Notes under the pieces: generated by a model
The model's database searches: none
What the model saw: only the letters and a program-made list of their open reading frames with translations
What the model was told of the DNA's origin: nothing
Assembly (NCBI GenBank): GCA_017625535.1
Contig: JAGAKR010000008.1
Coordinates: 62,001-126,000, forward strand
DNA length: 64,000 bases
Reading direction: 5' to 3'
Source of the DNA: Bacteroidales bacterium
Lineage (GTDB): Bacteria > Bacteroidota > Bacteroidia > Bacteroidales > UBA932
Program-made: the position numbers and the translations under genes
In this document: positions 47,271 through 55,013 of the stretch, piece after piece
Position numbering within the stretch: position 1 is the first letter of the stretch
How the letters are laid out: each line of letters opens with the position of its first letter

Positions 47271-48578
47271 ATGCACGCAAACATTAAATTTATCAGCGCA
47301 GACGAGGCTGTAAAGTATGTTCAGTCAGGTGACCATATCCATTTCAGCAGCGTTGCAAGTGCACCTAAAGTGCTTATAGACGCACTTTGCCGCAGAGGTG
47401 ACAATGGTGAGCTAAAGGATGTAAGAATCCACCACCTCCATACTGAGGGTGAGGCTCCATACACAGATGCAAAATATGAGGGAATCTTCTTCCACCAGGC
47501 ATTCTTTGTAGGAGGTAACGTAAGAAAGAGCGTTCAGGCAGGATACGCAGACTACATTCCAATCTTCTTGAGCGAGACCCAGAAACTTTACCGCAGCGGT
47601 GTCCTTCCTTGTGACGTTGCAATGATCCAGGTTTCAACCCCTGACAAACACGGTTATGTTTCACTCGGTACTTCAGTAGATGCTACACTTGCAGCAATTG
47701 AGTGCGCAAGAGTGGTAATTGCAGTAGTGAACAAGAACGTACCACGTTCATTCGGTGATGCAATGATTCCGCTCAGCATGATAGACCACTTTGTAGAGCA
47801 CGATTCAATCCTTGAGCCTGCACACTTTGCTGCACCATCAGAGATTGAGACTGCAATAGGTAAACACTGTGCTGCCCTTATTGAAGACGGTGCAACCCTT
47901 CAGATGGGTATCGGCGCAATTCCTAACGCAGTACTTGCACAGTTGGGCAACCACAAGAACCTTGGTATCCACACAGAGATGTTCGCAGACGGCGTACTTC
48001 CTTTGGTAGAGAAAGGTGTTATAAACGGTGCCAACAAGGCTATTGACAAAGGCAAGATGGTTTCTACATTCCTTATGGGTTCACAAACCTGCTACGACTT
48101 CATTGATGACAACCCAATGGTTGCAATGATGGATGTAGGATACACCAACAACCCGTTTGTAATTGCAAAGAACCCTAAAGTTACCGCAATCAACTCTGCC
48201 CTTCAGGTAGACCTTACAGGTCAGGTTTGTGCAGACTCACTTGGTACAAAATTCTACTCAGGTGTAGGCGGACAGATTGACTTCATCTACGGAGCTTCAA
48301 TGTCTGAGGGCGGTAAAGCAATCATCGCAATGCCGGCTGTAACAAACAAAGGCATAAGCAAGATTGCCCCTATCCTTACCCCTGGTGCAGGTGTAGTTAC
48401 CACAAGAAACCACATCCACTGGTTTGTAACTGAGTACGGTGCTGTAAACCTTTACGGAAAATCACTTCAGGAGAGGGCAAAACTTATGATCAGCATTGCT
48501 CATCCGGATGCTCGTGAGGAGTTGGACAAAGCCGCATTCGAGAGATTCGGTTCACACTTCCACTTCGTTGTAAAATAA
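47271..48578 (+). CDS. Acetyl-CoA hydrolase/transferase family CoA-transferase
   Basis: A 435-residue class I-type CoA-transferase that moves CoA between acetate and other short acids. The catalytic Glu lies in GIHTEMFADGVLPL; the CoA-binding glycine loops are DGATLQMGIGAIPNAV and YSGVGGQIDFIYGASMSEGG, the latter typical of butyryl- and 4-hydroxybutyryl-CoA:acetate CoA-transferases. Substrate cannot be fixed from sequence. Codon choice is strongly biased (many GCA, GTA, AAC, CTT), suggesting high expression. TATCTTTG at 47224-47231 gives a leader of about 35 bases; a terminator follows. Confidence 0.88.
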   Translation: MHANIKFISADEAVKYVQSGDHIHFSSVASAPKVLIDALCRRGDNGELKDVRIHHLHTEGEAPYTDAKYEGIFFHQAFFVGGNVRKSVQAGYADYIPIFLSETQKLYRSGVLPCDVAMIQVSTPDKHGYVSLGTSVDATLAAIECARVVIAVVNKNVPRSFGDAMIPLSMIDHFVEHDSILEPAHFAAPSEIETAIGKHCAALIEDGATLQMGIGAIPNAVLAQLGNHKNLGIHTEMFADGVLPLVEKGVINGANKAIDKGKMVSTFLMGSQTCYDFIDDNPMVAMMDVGYTNNPFVIAKNPKVTAINSALQVDLTGQVCADSLGTKFYSGVGGQIDFIYGASMSEGGKAIIAMPAVTNKGISKIAPILTPGAGVVTTRNHIHWFVTEYGAVNLYGKSLQERAKLMISIAHPDAREELDKAAFERFGSHFHFVVK

Positions 48579-48599
48579 GACAACGCAATATGCAACAAA

Positions 48600-48632
48600 T
48601 AAGGGCGGCCCTTTTGGTCCGCCCTTAATTTT
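48600..48632. terminator. Terminator between CoA-transferase and FKBP genes
   Basis: AAGGGCGGCCC-TTTT-GGTCCGCCCTT followed by AATTTTTAT on the plus strand. Convergent genes on both sides; the minus-strand T tract is weaker. Confidence 0.78.
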
Positions 48633-48648
48633 TATCCTTCAGTAATTG

Positions 48649-49617
48649 TCAATATTCCTCCTCAGGCTCCACATACAGCCAGAATATAAGAGGCTGATAA
48701 GGGCCTATCTGGTCTGAACCGGAAGAACTGTATCCGTACTCAGAGTAGAACATTGTAAAAGCCTTGTCCCCGTAGTTCATCTCCATAAGTGCCATACAGA
48801 AACCTTTCACCAGCGAGTTGTCCTCAACCATCCTGTCAAGTTCCTCCGCATACATCACATCAAGTGCCGCATACTCGTTTGTAACGTCATAGATGCCATA
48901 TTTCTTGGCTGTATCTGCAATGTTTGTATCAAATACCCATCCGTCAAGCAGCCTTCCCACATAACGTACCTTGATGGACTCATTGGTAAGGGTGTCTGTC
49001 CTGCCGCCGTCATGAAGTTTCTTGAAATAGAAATTGGATTTCAATGTATCAAGCCCAGGGTAATGGGTATTGGCATATGCCTTCATTGTATCCTGCTGCC
49101 AGGTAAGCATATTCTCCACAACTTCCTTCAGTTCTATCTCATAGATTGTGCTTACACTTGAGTTCATTGTCTCCTCCTGCCCTTCATAATAAGTGAGCCA
49201 GGGTGGAAGTACAAATGTTGCCTTTCCGCCAACCTGCATCTTGTGCATCACCTCTTCCATACCTGCAAAATTGGTACCCACTCCCAACTCAAAATATTTG
49301 GGACCGTAATAGTTGGATTTTGAATACCAGCCCAGCCTTTTGGCCAGTTCTGCACTTGTGGTTTCTGTATATACACCGCCCAGGGTCTTTTGACTATATT
49401 CAAAAAAGCCTGACTCAAGTTTGTTGAGGGTATCACCTGTCCCCTTTGTGCTCTCAAGCATTACAATGCCGCTGTCCCACCTCTGGGCCTGTGGATGGTT
49501 CACATCAACCCACGCATTAAGGATCCTCTCCTGTATTGCTCTGTCAGTCTCCTCCACTTCTTCCGCACAAGAGAACAGGGCCAAGGCCGCAACGGCCATC
49601 AAAACATATTTATTCAT
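48649..49617 (-). CDS. FKBP-type peptidyl-prolyl isomerase lipoprotein, two domains
   Basis: About 322 residues with a lipoprotein signal (MNKYVLMAVAALALFSC), which is why I start at 49617. Domain 1 (about 55-165) has FELGVGTNFAGMEEVMHKMQVGGKATFVLPPWLTY; domain 2 (about 185-320) has IKVRYVGRLLDGWVFDTNIAD, VKGFCMALMEMNYGDKAFTMFYSEYGYS and PLIFWLYVEPEE. These are FKBP folds with partly degenerate active sites, so folding-chaperone rather than strong isomerase activity is possible. TATATTTG at 49637-49644 (minus) could give it its own near-leaderless transcript. Confidence 0.78.
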   Translation of the reverse strand: MNKYVLMAVAALALFSCAEEVEETDRAIQERILNAWVDVNHPQAQRWDSGIVMLESTKGTGDTLNKLESGFFEYSQKTLGGVYTETTSAELAKRLGWYSKSNYYGPKYFELGVGTNFAGMEEVMHKMQVGGKATFVLPPWLTYYEGQEETMNSSVSTIYEIELKEVVENMLTWQQDTMKAYANTHYPGLDTLKSNFYFKKLHDGGRTDTLTNESIKVRYVGRLLDGWVFDTNIADTAKKYGIYDVTNEYAALDVMYAEELDRMVEDNSLVKGFCMALMEMNYGDKAFTMFYSEYGYSSSGSDQIGPYQPLIFWLYVEPEEEY

Positions 49618-49644
49618 CAATTTTACCATAGGGCTGCAAATATA

Positions 49645-50157
49645 CTAATTTTTAACAATCCCCTCTATCCACACTTCAAAAATAAGCGGTGACATTTTAG
49701 GGACATTATACACTATATCATTGTCATAACCATACTTTGCAGAGAATACAACCTCACACATTTCACCGGCCCTGGCCCCTACAAGCCCGTTGGCAAGCCC
49801 CGTTACCATATCCTTTGGCGAGAGGAGACACTCCTTCATATCCTCTTCCAGAAGGAAATTGTTTTCAAGTGCAACTGTTGTGTCATTGGTGGCAAAAAGT
49901 TTGCCCTTGCCGCTTGAGAACAGATAACCTGCATAATAGAATTTCACTGAATCGCCTGCAGCAAGGGAGTCAGCCCCTGTCCCCTCTATAAAGACAAGCC
50001 TGTTTGAGCCCCCGTTCCTGGCAATCCTCACATCCTTAAGTGATGAAATGTATTTGTCTATAGACTCTTCCTGTGTTACCAGCTGGTTCTTCCTGTCCTC
50101 TTTTGTACAGGCCACAGCCAAAACAAACACACACAATATATATAGTATCCTTTTCAT
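49645..50157 (-). CDS. FKBP-type peptidyl-prolyl isomerase lipoprotein, one domain
   Basis: About 170 residues. The signal peptide MKRILYILCVFVLAVAC ends in a lipobox cysteine and sets the start at 50157; the longer frame would overlap the DHH gene. One FKBP domain is visible (AAGDSVKFYYAGYLFSSGKGKLFATND, MVTGLANGLVGARAGEMCEVVFSAKYGYDND, MSPLIFEVWIEGIVKN). It lies 28 bases after the DHH phosphoesterase and 27 before the two-domain paralogue, an apparent tandem duplication of envelope folding factors. Confidence 0.8.
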   Translation of the reverse strand: MKRILYILCVFVLAVACTKEDRKNQLVTQEESIDKYISSLKDVRIARNGGSNRLVFIEGTGADSLAAGDSVKFYYAGYLFSSGKGKLFATNDTTVALENNFLLEEDMKECLLSPKDMVTGLANGLVGARAGEMCEVVFSAKYGYDNDIVYNVPKMSPLIFEVWIEGIVKN

Positions 50158-50185
50158 CGTGCAATCAATATAGCAAAAGATATGC

Positions 50186-51202
50186 CTATTTTTCCTTTTC
50201 AATGAATTCTGCCAGAGATTTTACAAAGTACTCCTCCACCTCTGCAACAGGAATGAAGAGCCTTCCCCCGGCAGCCCTTTCGTGACCGCCCCCATTGAAA
50301 TACCCTCTGGCAAGCCTGTTAACGGAGAAATCATCCTTCGACCTCAGGGAAACCCTCACAAACTCGTCCCCCTCAGTAAAGAATGCGGAAACCTTCACAC
50401 TGCTTATGTTGAGCGCAAGATTCACAAACCCCTCCGAATCCCCGTCCTTGAAATTGAACTTCTCCTTTGTATCCTTGGTAAGCACCATCACAGCGGCACC
50501 ATACTGCGGATACATCTTCATATTTGAACTGAGCATATGCCCCATAAGCCTCATTCTATCTTCCGAATACCCCCCGAACACCATCTTCTGCACCCACTCC
50601 TTGTCTACTCCAAGATCCATAAGTTCCCCTGCCATCATAAATGTTGAAGGGAGCACCGAGTTTGCAAAATTGTTGGTATCCGTCATCATACCTGTATACA
50701 AGGCAATTGCACTTTCAAGTGGCATATTGCCGCCACAAATGGGAAGCAGTCCCTTTATGGTCCAATATGCGAGTTCACAGGTTGAAGAAAGGTGGGGATA
50801 AGAATAAACCAGATCAAAAATTGTATCGGGCTGCGGATGATGGTCTATGAGCACCTTTGGTGCAGATGCTGAAGCAATCACATCGCCAAGGGAATCAATC
50901 CTCTTGAGGGAGTTGAAATCCATACATATAATGAGGTCTGCCCCTGAAACCGCACCGGCCACCGCCTCGGGCTGCTCGGAATTGCACAGCACAACCCCAT
51001 CGGGATCAAGGAAATTAAGGAATTCAGGATACCTGTTCGGGACAACAGGTACAACACTCTTTCCCAGTCCGGCAAGGTAATGCATCATTCCCATAAGGGA
51101 ACCTATGGAATCACCGTCGGGATTCACATGCCCCACCAGAACCACATTTCTCCTTCCCGACAAAATATGGGCCAACGCCCCAACATTCTCTATCTTATAC
51201 AC
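50186..51202 (-). CDS. DHH-family phosphoesterase (NrnA-like)
   Basis: About 339 residues. The DHH domain has VVLVGHVNPDGDSIGSLMG, MDFNSLKRID, VLIDHHPQPD (the DHH core) and MMTDTNNFANS; the DHHA1 domain ends with YFNGGGHERAAGGRLF. Members degrade short RNA oligonucleotides, pAp or cyclic dinucleotide products. No in-frame ATG fits; I use GTG at 51202 (VYKIENVGALAHI), with TTG at 51214 as an alternative. The frame continues to 51334 only through the divergent promoter region. TAATTTTG at 51226-51233 (minus) is its -7 element. Confidence 0.85.
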   Translation of the reverse strand: MYKIENVGALAHILSGRRNVVLVGHVNPDGDSIGSLMGMMHYLAGLGKSVVPVVPNRYPEFLNFLDPDGVVLCNSEQPEAVAGAVSGADLIICMDFNSLKRIDSLGDVIASASAPKVLIDHHPQPDTIFDLVYSYPHLSSTCELAYWTIKGLLPICGGNMPLESAIALYTGMMTDTNNFANSVLPSTFMMAGELMDLGVDKEWVQKMVFGGYSEDRMRLMGHMLSSNMKMYPQYGAAVMVLTKDTKEKFNFKDGDSEGFVNLALNISSVKVSAFFTEGDEFVRVSLRSKDDFSVNRLARGYFNGGGHERAAGGRLFIPVAEVEEYFVKSLAEFIEKEK

Positions 51203-51240
51203 TCTAAAACTCAATTTAATGGGTGCAAAATTAAAAATAT

Positions 51241-51272
51241 ATTGCAAGGGAAAAATATATTTTTTACTTTTG
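51241..51272 (+). promoter_or_regulatory. Promoter of the 51312 gene
   Basis: ATTG (51241-51244), 20 bases, TACTTTTG (51265-51272), giving a leader of about 33 bases. The segment is very AT-rich and also carries the minus-strand promoter of the DHH gene. Confidence 0.72.
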
Positions 51273-51311
51273 TGCGATAAAAGGTAAATAAAATACACAC
51301 ATAAGATAACA

Positions 51312-51986
51312 ATGAAAAAGATTTTCACATTCATCGTACTTCCATTGGTAATTGTAGCATTAGTTTACGCCATTTGGAACAGTGTTCAGGAACCTGTACA
51401 GTTCCAGAAAGACACAAAAGCAAGAGAAACAATTGCAATCCAGCGTCTTAAAGACATCCGTACACTTCAGGATGCGTTCAAAGGTGCAAACGGCCGCTTT
51501 ACTGCAAGCATTGATTCTTTGATCAACTTCTACCACAATGACAGCATCAAGATCATCAGACAGATCGGTTCAATGGATGACTCTGCTGCAGTTGCAAACA
51601 CTGAGGCTTTGAAGAAAAAGAACAGGAAAATTACCAACGAGCAGTTGTTGGAGTACTATGAGAAAGGTATGAACCTCGTACTTTCTATTGAGGTTGCAAT
51701 TCCTGTGAAAGACACTTTGCTTAAGAGGGGTGATTTCAAACCTGAAGATCTCAAGACCATTCCTTTCTCAGGCAAACCTATCATCATGAATGCTCTTGTA
51801 AAACAGGTATCAGGTGTAGACGTTCCTTTGTTCGAGGCTTGCATGCCTTACGAGGACTACCTTGTAGGTTTGGACCGCCAGTACATCATCAACCTAAAAT
51901 GTGAGGCTGAGGATATGGGCAGATACCCAGGTCTTAAAGTTGGTAGCGTAGACGCTCCTAACAACAACGCAGGTAACTGGGAGTAA
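51312..51986 (+). CDS. Conserved membrane-anchored protein, pseudopilin-like N-terminus
   Basis: A 224-residue protein of unknown function. One N-terminal helix (FTFIVLPLVIVALVYAIW) is followed by RETIAIQRLKDIRTLQDAFKGANGRFTASIDSLINFY. That pattern, a long helix then a G-R-F/Y-x-A-S-x-D-S-L turn, resembles type II secretion pseudopilins, but the prepilin G-F-[ST]-L-x-E site is absent, so homology is unproven. The C-terminal half is soluble and ends GSVDAPNNNAGNWE. Its promoter, leader and strong codon bias suggest good expression. It is followed by a terminator. Confidence 0.65.
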   Translation: MKKIFTFIVLPLVIVALVYAIWNSVQEPVQFQKDTKARETIAIQRLKDIRTLQDAFKGANGRFTASIDSLINFYHNDSIKIIRQIGSMDDSAAVANTEALKKKNRKITNEQLLEYYEKGMNLVLSIEVAIPVKDTLLKRGDFKPEDLKTIPFSGKPIIMNALVKQVSGVDVPLFEACMPYEDYLVGLDRQYIINLKCEAEDMGRYPGLKVGSVDAPNNNAGNWE

Positions 51987-52009
51987 TTCCACTCCATTAC
52001 ACAATACAG

Positions 52010-52038
52010 GAACCGGTCCAATGGCCGGTTCTTTTTTT
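52010..52038 (+). terminator. Terminator after the 51312 gene
   Basis: GAACCGG-TCCAATG-GCCGGTTC followed by TTTTTTT. Confidence 0.82.
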
Positions 52039-52090
52039 ATGCTGTTTTTTTGTGTATCTTTGGAATTCCCAAACAACCACAGGGAACAAT

Positions 52091-52627
52091 ATGGAGAAGA
52101 AATACATTTTGTCTGAACTGTTTACCCTCATACCTGCGGAACATTACACGCCGCAGCAGGGAAAGGCTGCACTGCAGGAGCAGTTTGCACTACAGGGGGA
52201 ATATGTCTATGGAAGATATGATTTTCCCAAGGCAAATGCTGTAGTGGCATATGCTGTACCGCAGGAAGAAGCAGACAAGAATGGCACAGAAGGAGAAATT
52301 CCATATCCGCTTGTAGTACGGATGCTGGAAGAGGCAATACAGATACCGCACTTCAACAAAGTGGTGTTCCACTACAGCACTGCAAAGAAAATCTCACACA
52401 TTGTAATTGCAACAGGAGACGGGCTCAAACTTGCCAACTCATTTAAGGCAGACTCCTTTGAAAGTGCCCTCTACTTTCTCTTCCTCTCAATTCAGCAACT
52501 GCAGATGAACCCAAGGCAATGCATTGTAAGGGTATGTTCAGAAACCACGCAACAACAGGAAGAGACATTTGCAAGATTCTTTAACGGAATAGAAAAGGAC
52601 AATCTGGAAGATATAATACAGAAATGA
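52091..52627 (+). CDS. DUF3822-like protein
   Basis: About 178 residues, cytoplasmic. Recognisable pieces are KKYILSELFTLIPAEHYTP, KVVFHYSTAKKISHIVIATGDGLKLANSFKADSFESALYFLFLSI and MNPRQCIVRVCSE, which resemble the actin/ASKHA-like Bacteroidetes family DUF3822, usually found beside rsmD as here. The start at 52091 follows TATCTTTG (52055-52062); the longer frame overlaps that element. It overlaps rsmD by four bases (ATGA). Function unknown. Confidence 0.72.
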   Translation: MEKKYILSELFTLIPAEHYTPQQGKAALQEQFALQGEYVYGRYDFPKANAVVAYAVPQEEADKNGTEGEIPYPLVVRMLEEAIQIPHFNKVVFHYSTAKKISHIVIATGDGLKLANSFKADSFESALYFLFLSIQQLQMNPRQCIVRVCSETTQQQEETFARFFNGIEKDNLEDIIQK

Positions 52628-53160
52628 GGATAATAGGAGGAAATCTCAGGGGCAAGAACATCCTTCCCCCTGCCAACTACGGGGCAAGGCCCACAACAGA
52701 CTTTGCAAAGGAGGGGCTTTTCAACATACTCATAAATGAATATGACATTGAAGACCTCACAGTGCTTGACCTTTTCTCGGGGACAGGCAGCATAAGCCTT
52801 GAGTTCGCCTCAAGAGGATGCAAAGATATAATAAGTGTGGAGATGAACCCGCTGCACGCCAAATTCATCAAACAGGTGGCAACAGCCTACAAGGTTAAAG
52901 GGATGCAGGTGGTAAGGCACAATGTATTCGACTTCCTGAACATCTGCACCAAAAAATTTGACATAATCTTTGCAGATCCCCCATATGCAATAGAAGGGCT
53001 TGACACCATTCCCGACAAAATATTTGAAAAAGAGCTTGTTCTCCCCCACGGATATCTGATTCTGGAGCATCCGGGAACATTCAATTTTGAGGAACACCCC
53101 TTCTTCGTAAAGGAAAGAAAATATGGAAATGTGCATTTTTCTTTCTTTAGGCCAAAATAA
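52624..53160 (+). CDS. rsmD: 16S rRNA (guanine(966)-N(2))-methyltransferase
   Basis: A 178-residue SAM-dependent methyltransferase that modifies G966 of 16S rRNA. It shows MRIIGGNLRGKNILPP, RPTTDFAKEGLFNIL, the SAM loop LDLFSGTGSISLEFASRG, SVEMNPLHAKFIKQ and the catalytic FADPPY in KKFDIIFADPPYAI. Length is typical. It is translationally coupled to the DUF3822-like gene by ATGA overlap. The tRNA-Asp promoter begins directly after its stop. Confidence 0.94.
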   Translation: MRIIGGNLRGKNILPPANYGARPTTDFAKEGLFNILINEYDIEDLTVLDLFSGTGSISLEFASRGCKDIISVEMNPLHAKFIKQVATAYKVKGMQVVRHNVFDFLNICTKKFDIIFADPPYAIEGLDTIPDKIFEKELVLPHGYLILEHPGTFNFEEHPFFVKERKYGNVHFSFFRPK

Positions 53161-53161
53161 T

Positions 53162-53192
53162 TTTGCAGAAACAAAAATTACTTCTATATTTG
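53162..53192 (+). promoter_or_regulatory. Promoter of the tRNA-Asp pair
   Basis: TTTG (53162-53165), 19 bases, TATATTTG (53185-53192). It begins two bases after the rsmD stop codon. Confidence 0.8.
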
Positions 53193-53219
53193 CAATCCCA
53201 AAACGGGAAAACAACTACT

Positions 53220-53294
53220 GGTGCGGTAGTTCAGTTTGGTTAGAATACCGGCCTGTCACGCCGGGGGTCGCGGGTTCGAGCCCCGTCCGCACCG
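53220..53294 (+). tRNA. tRNA-Asp (anticodon GTC), copy 1
   Basis: Acceptor GGTGCGG/CCGCACC with discriminator G, D arm GTTCAGTTTGGTTAGAAT, anticodon stem-loop CCGGC-CTGTCAC-GCCGG with anticodon GTC, T arm GCGGGTTCGAGCCCCGT. CCA is not encoded. Confidence 0.96.
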
Positions 53295-53364
53295 CAGTAA
53301 ACTATTTCAAATGCAAGTTGTAATCCTCAACATTGCAGCCTTTGAAAGGAAGACATACAGGATT

Positions 53365-53439
53365 GGTGCGGTAGTTCAGTTTGGTTAGAATACCGGCCTG
53401 TCACGCCGGGGGTCGCGGGTTCGAGCCCCGTCCGCACCG
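53365..53439 (+). tRNA. tRNA-Asp (anticodon GTC), copy 2
   Basis: Identical over all 75 bases to the copy at 53220-53294, separated by a 70-base spacer with no similarity to the region upstream of copy 1. Both are probably processed from one transcript ending at 53447-53474. Confidence 0.96.
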
Positions 53440-53446
53440 CAAAAAA

Positions 53447-53474
53447 GAGCAACTGTTACAGTTGCTCTTTTTTT
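53447..53474 (+). terminator. Terminator of the tRNA-Asp transcript
   Basis: GAGCAACTG-TTA-CAGTTGCTC, preceded by A6 and followed by T7. The second arm also contains the -33 box (GTTG, 53461-53464) of the next promoter. Confidence 0.88.
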
Positions 53475-53492
53475 ATTTGTTTATTACATTTG
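53461..53492 (+). promoter_or_regulatory. Promoter of the serine hydrolase gene
   Basis: GTTG (53461-53464), 20 bases, TACATTTG (53485-53492). Its -33 box lies inside the tRNA terminator stem, the second such overlap in this window. Confidence 0.68.
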
Positions 53493-53522
53493 TACCCCGT
53501 TGAAAAACATTACAAACAATAT

Positions 53523-54980
53523 ATGAAGACAAAATTCAGAATCCATCTCCTGCTCCTGTTTGTTGCTGGAGCATTGCTTGCAGGGTGTTCAAAAGACAGC
53601 ACCACACCTGAAAACGGAAAAGAGGAGAACAAGCCTATACAGGTATCAAAAGACAACTCACTTACCAACTTCTCTTTCAAGAAAGACCAAAACACATCAC
53701 TGGAATCCAACTGCAGCAGTACTGTAAACGGAGACCTCATTTATATAACCGTTCCAGACGGAGTTTCGCTGGCCACACTTGTACCTTCATTCAATGTACA
53801 CGAAAAGGCGACCGTAAAGGCCGGAACCAATGCAATACAGAGCGGTTCATCAACTGTTGACTTCTCCAAAGCCGTTACAATTACCGTAACTGCAGAAAAC
53901 GGTTCAAGCAGATCATACACCGTACTTGCAAAGAACGGAAACCAGCAGGTTGATGCCAAGATATACAGTTTTATGATTAAACACAATATCCCTGGCGTAT
54001 CGGTTGCACTGAGCAAAGATGAGGAGATTGTATATACCGCAGCATACGGCTATGCAGACAAGGAGACCAAAGAGAGGGTTACATCAGACCATATGTTCAG
54101 ATTGGCCAGCATGTCAAAACAGCACACTGCAATAGGTATAATGAAACTTGTGGAGCAGGGACACCTGAAACTTACAGATACAGTTTTTGGAAAAGAGGGT
54201 GTACTGTACAATGCATATGGCGACAATATGGGTTCCGACTGGAAAGCAATCACAATTGAACAGCTCCTTTCACATACAAGCGGTATCCTTACAGAGGGAT
54301 TCTTTGGTGCCGGCAGTGCATTCAGCGGCAAGAACCTTGATGAAAGGATTGCCACCCTCCTCTCAAAGGGTGAAGTGAAATGGGCTCCTGGTGCAGTATA
54401 TGAGTACAACAACAGCAACTTTGCAATTCTTGGCAAGGTTATAGAGGTTGTATCGGGGAAAAAATTCATGAAATTCCTAAAGGATGAAATCTATACTCCA
54501 AACGGAATTACCGGCATTGATGCAGGAAGCAATGACGGCCCTATAAAAGGAGAGGTAAGACACTACAGCCAGAACTCAGTAAACCCATACGACAACAATG
54601 TTGAGGCAGGAGTTGCAGCAGGCGGCGTAGTTGCATCCGCACCTGCACTGATGAAACTTATGGCACTCCTCGATTATGGCACAAAGGTTCCTGACATCTT
54701 CAAAAAAGAGACTCTCGACCGTATGTACACCCCTATAAATGTGGTTGATGAAGATGGTGACAAAGCTGACCAGTATTGCCTTGGATGGAGGACCAACTAC
54801 AGCAACTATCCCGATTGGCCTGCTTTCCACGGAGGTACACTTGCCGGAGTGTGTCCAATCTGGGCAAGAAGTTATGACAATGTGAACGGTGTTATCCTAT
54901 GCAACTCCCGCAGTTACAACCAGAGCATAGACAGCGACATCTGGCATATGCTTGAAGACCTTCAGGAAATGTACAGATAA
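53523..54980 (+). CDS. Serine hydrolase lipoprotein (beta-lactamase/PBP4 fold)
   Basis: About 485 residues. A lipoprotein signal (FRIHLLLLFVAGALLAGC) sets the start at 53523. Residues about 40-145 form an Ig-like, DUF5018-type domain (LTNFSFKKDQNTSLES, ITVTAENGSSRSYTVLAKNG). The rest is a class C beta-lactamase-type serine hydrolase: catalytic SMSK in MFRLASMSKQHTAIG, the Tyr motif in YEYNNSNFAILG, LLSHTSGIL, and a His-Gly-Gly third motif in WPAFHGGTLAGVC. Such proteins are usually carboxypeptidases or esterases on the cell surface rather than true beta-lactamases. Confidence 0.87.
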   Translation: MKTKFRIHLLLLFVAGALLAGCSKDSTTPENGKEENKPIQVSKDNSLTNFSFKKDQNTSLESNCSSTVNGDLIYITVPDGVSLATLVPSFNVHEKATVKAGTNAIQSGSSTVDFSKAVTITVTAENGSSRSYTVLAKNGNQQVDAKIYSFMIKHNIPGVSVALSKDEEIVYTAAYGYADKETKERVTSDHMFRLASMSKQHTAIGIMKLVEQGHLKLTDTVFGKEGVLYNAYGDNMGSDWKAITIEQLLSHTSGILTEGFFGAGSAFSGKNLDERIATLLSKGEVKWAPGAVYEYNNSNFAILGKVIEVVSGKKFMKFLKDEIYTPNGITGIDAGSNDGPIKGEVRHYSQNSVNPYDNNVEAGVAAGGVVASAPALMKLMALLDYGTKVPDIFKKETLDRMYTPINVVDEDGDKADQYCLGWRTNYSNYPDWPAFHGGTLAGVCPIWARSYDNVNGVILCNSRSYNQSIDSDIWHMLEDLQEMYR

Positions 54981-55013
54981 TACCCATTATAGACCAACCG
55001 AAAAATTACGCTT

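Noticed and set aside
51203-51334. N-terminal extension of the DHH phosphoesterase
   Set aside because: It would begin inside the divergent gene and cross both promoters; composition is AT-rich and non-coding.
53220-53439. Mobile element flanked by tRNA-Asp copies
   Set aside because: The 70-base spacer holds no gene or repeat ends; a simple tRNA duplication explains it.
53523-54980. True beta-lactamase
   Set aside because: The S-x-x-K fold is present, but the Ig-like front domain and overall pattern fit surface serine hydrolases; sequence alone does not support antibiotic resistance.
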